Part shown: positions 5,760-6,953 of the stretch, in pieces
Position numbering within the stretch: position 1 is the first letter of the stretch
Layout: each line of letters starts with the position of its first letter
From: Vitreoscilla sp.
Lineage (GTDB): Bacteria > Pseudomonadota > Gammaproteobacteria > Burkholderiales > Neisseriaceae
DNA: 6,953 nucleotides
Direction: 5' to 3'
Assembly (NCBI GenBank): GCA_030150505.1
Contig: JASLFS010000065.1
Coordinates: 1 to 6,953 of the forward strand
The notes under the pieces: generated by a model
The model's input: only the letters and a program-made list of their open reading frames with translations
The model's database searches: none
Told to the model about the DNA's origin: nothing
Program-made: the position numbers and the translations under genes

Positions 5760-6649
5760 GTACAGTAAAAACCAAAGGCATTATTTTAGCAGGTGGTTCA
5801 GGAACTCGCCTTTACCCCATTACCAAAGGTGTTTCTAAACAACTGCTGCCTATTTATGACAAACCGATGATTTATTATCCATTATCAGTTCTTATGCTTG
5901 CCGGCATTCAAGATATTTTAATTATCACCACTCCTGAAGATCAAGCATCATTCCAACGCTTATTAGGTGATGGCTCAGATTTTGGTATTCACCTTGAATA
6001 TGCAGCACAACCTTCTCCCGATGGCTTAGCTCAAGCCTTTATCATCGGAGAGAATTTTATTGGTAAAGACAATGTTTGTTTAGTATTAGGCGATAATATT
6101 TTTTATGGACAAGGCTTTAGTTCCATGTTGCAGCGAGCAGTACAAAAAGGCAGCGGCGCTACTGTTTTTGGTTATCAAGTCAAAGATCCAGAACGTTTTG
6201 GCGTTGTTGAATTTGATAACAACCATCAAGCCATTTCTATTGAAGAAAAACCAAACAAACCAAAATCCAACTATGCTGTAACAGGCTTGTATTTCTACGA
6301 TAACAGCGTTATAGAAATTGCAAAACAAGTTAAACCATCACACCGTGGTGAGCTAGAAATTACAGCAGTCAACCAAGCTTATTTAGAGCAAGGCAATTTA
6401 TCGGTTGAATTATTAGGACGAGGCTTTGCTTGGTTAGACACAGGCACCCATGAAAGCTTATTAGAAGCAGGCATGTTTGTGGAAACCATCGAAAAACGCC
6501 AAGGCTTTAAAATTGCCTGCCTGGAAGAAATTGCTTACAACAACGGCTGGTTAAATCAAGCTGATTTATTAAAACAAGCAGAACAATTAAGTAAAAACAG
6601 CTATGGTCAATATTTATCATCCTTGGTGAAAACTCATGTCTATTATTAA
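5756..6649 (+). CDS. rfbA: Glucose-1-phosphate thymidylyltransferase (RfbA/RmlA)
   Basis: It joins glucose-1-phosphate and dTTP to give dTDP-glucose and pyrophosphate, the step before RfbB. It is 297 residues, against about 290 for the family. Visible: the nucleotide-binding loop LAGGSGTRLYP (11-21, Arg18), KQLLPIYDKPM (28-38) with the catalytic-region Lys28, QPSPDGLAQAF (85-95), the metal-binding LGDN (Asp113), EEKP (Glu164, Lys165), GELEITAVN (198-206) and the second metal aspartate in WLDTGTHESL (Asp228). All key residues are present. AGGAG lies eight bases before the ATG, and the start overlaps the rfbB stop as ATGA, so the two are translationally coupled. The gene order rfbB-rfbA is usual. 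Its last 14 bases overlap the next gene. Confidence 0.97.
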   Translation: MSTVKTKGIILAGGSGTRLYPITKGVSKQLLPIYDKPMIYYPLSVLMLAGIQDILIITTPEDQASFQRLLGDGSDFGIHLEYAAQPSPDGLAQAFIIGENFIGKDNVCLVLGDNIFYGQGFSSMLQRAVQKGSGATVFGYQVKDPERFGVVEFDNNHQAISIEEKPNKPKSNYAVTGLYFYDNSVIEIAKQVKPSHRGELEITAVNQAYLEQGNLSVELLGRGFAWLDTGTHESLLEAGMFVETIEKRQGFKIACLEEIAYNNGWLNQADLLKQAEQLSKNSYGQYLSSLVKTHVYY

Positions 6650-6953
6650 CCTCATTGAATTCCCGATTATGGGAGACCACCGTGGTTCTTTAATTTCGTT
6701 GGAAAGTTTCAAGAACATTCCATTTGAGATTAAACGTATTTATTATATTTTTGGCACTGATGCTCAAACACCCAGAGGATTTCACGCCCACAAAGCATTA
6801 CAACAAATAGCCGTTTGCGTATCTGGAAAATGTCGTATGATTTTAGACGATGGTAACAATAGAGAGGAAGCTTGGTTAGACAGCCCTAATAAAGCCATAT
6901 CAATTGGTAACTTATGGCATGAAATGCATGATTTTAGTTCTGATTGCATTTTA
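6636..6953 (+). CDS. fdtA: FdtA/QdtA-type dTDP-4-keto-6-deoxyglucose 3,4-ketoisomerase, 3' end cut off by the window
   Basis: 106 codons are visible of a family usually about 130-150 residues; the rest is beyond the right edge. It is a small cupin that moves the keto group of dTDP-4-keto-6-deoxyglucose from C4 to C3, ahead of a PLP aminotransferase, on the way to dTDP-Fuc3NAc or dTDP-Qui3NAc. Evidence: DHRGSLISLE near the N-terminus, IKRIYYIFGT (32-41), the active-site RGFHAHK (47-53, with His50 and His52 matching the catalytic pair known in FdtA), the strand VCVSGKCRMILDDG, and SPNKAISIGNLWHEMHDFSS. Start ATG 6636 overlaps the end of rfbA by 14 bases and has GGTGA six bases before it. The C4 stereochemistry (Fuc or Qui type) cannot be judged here. 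The FdtA/QdtA family is secure; the exact symbol is less so. Confidence 0.88.
   Translation, partial: MSIINLIEFPIMGDHRGSLISLESFKNIPFEIKRIYYIFGTDAQTPRGFHAHKALQQIAVCVSGKCRMILDDGNNREEAWLDSPNKAISIGNLWHEMHDFSSDCIL

Noticed and set aside
6086..6328. 80-residue minus-strand open frame opposite rfbA
   Set aside because: It is antisense to conserved RfbA motifs and has no separate signals.
6636..6953. dTDP-4-dehydrorhamnose 3,5-epimerase (RfbC)
   Set aside because: RfbC is also a cupin of this pathway, but the RGFHAHK and LWHEMHDFS motifs are of the FdtA/WxcM type and the RfbC motifs are absent.

Overview
The window is AT-rich bacterial chromosome, tightly packed with genes. The closest resemblance I recognise is to the family Neisseriaceae (Betaproteobacteria), in a low-GC member. 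The main reason is that the arginyl-tRNA synthetase reads, from memory, much closer to the neisserial enzyme than to the E. coli one. This is an inference, because no database search was possible. The typical neisserial DNA uptake sequence is not repeated here, and only one near-match lies inside rfbB.

The left two thirds is read on the minus strand and holds housekeeping genes. From right to left these are yccU (CoA-binding protein), a DUF4265 gene, a strong hairpin terminator, a well-formed promoter, the U32-family gene yegQ/trhP (tRNA U34 hydroxylation), a second terminator-like hairpin, a small secreted protein of unknown function, and the first three quarters of argS, which runs off the left edge. 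Two corrections to simple longest-ORF reading matter. yccU starts at 4445 behind a clear ribosome binding site. The small secreted protein very probably starts at 1885 or 1879, because the upstream extension is the terminator of yegQ read as codons.

The right third is read on the plus strand and begins a nucleotide-sugar operon: rfbB (dTDP-glucose 4,6-dehydratase), rfbA (glucose-1-phosphate thymidylyltransferase) and the 5' part of an FdtA/QdtA-type 3,4-ketoisomerase gene. Their coding regions overlap by 4 and 14 bases. RfbA and RfbB together make dTDP-4-keto-6-deoxyglucose. The third gene, in place of rfbC/rfbD, points to a dTDP-3-amino-3,6-dideoxyhexose (Fuc3NAc- or Qui3NAc-like) rather than rhamnose. 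The window is therefore probably the left border of a surface-polysaccharide or glycan locus, set divergently against a conserved housekeeping block.

The 234-base divergent gap (4446-4679) and the 211-base gap before yegQ (3315-3525) carry candidate promoters and several perfect dyads. I see no RNA gene, insertion sequence, CRISPR array or phage gene, and no clear sign of an undescribed system. The most open questions are the small secreted protein, the DUF4265-yccU pair and the sugar made by the locus.
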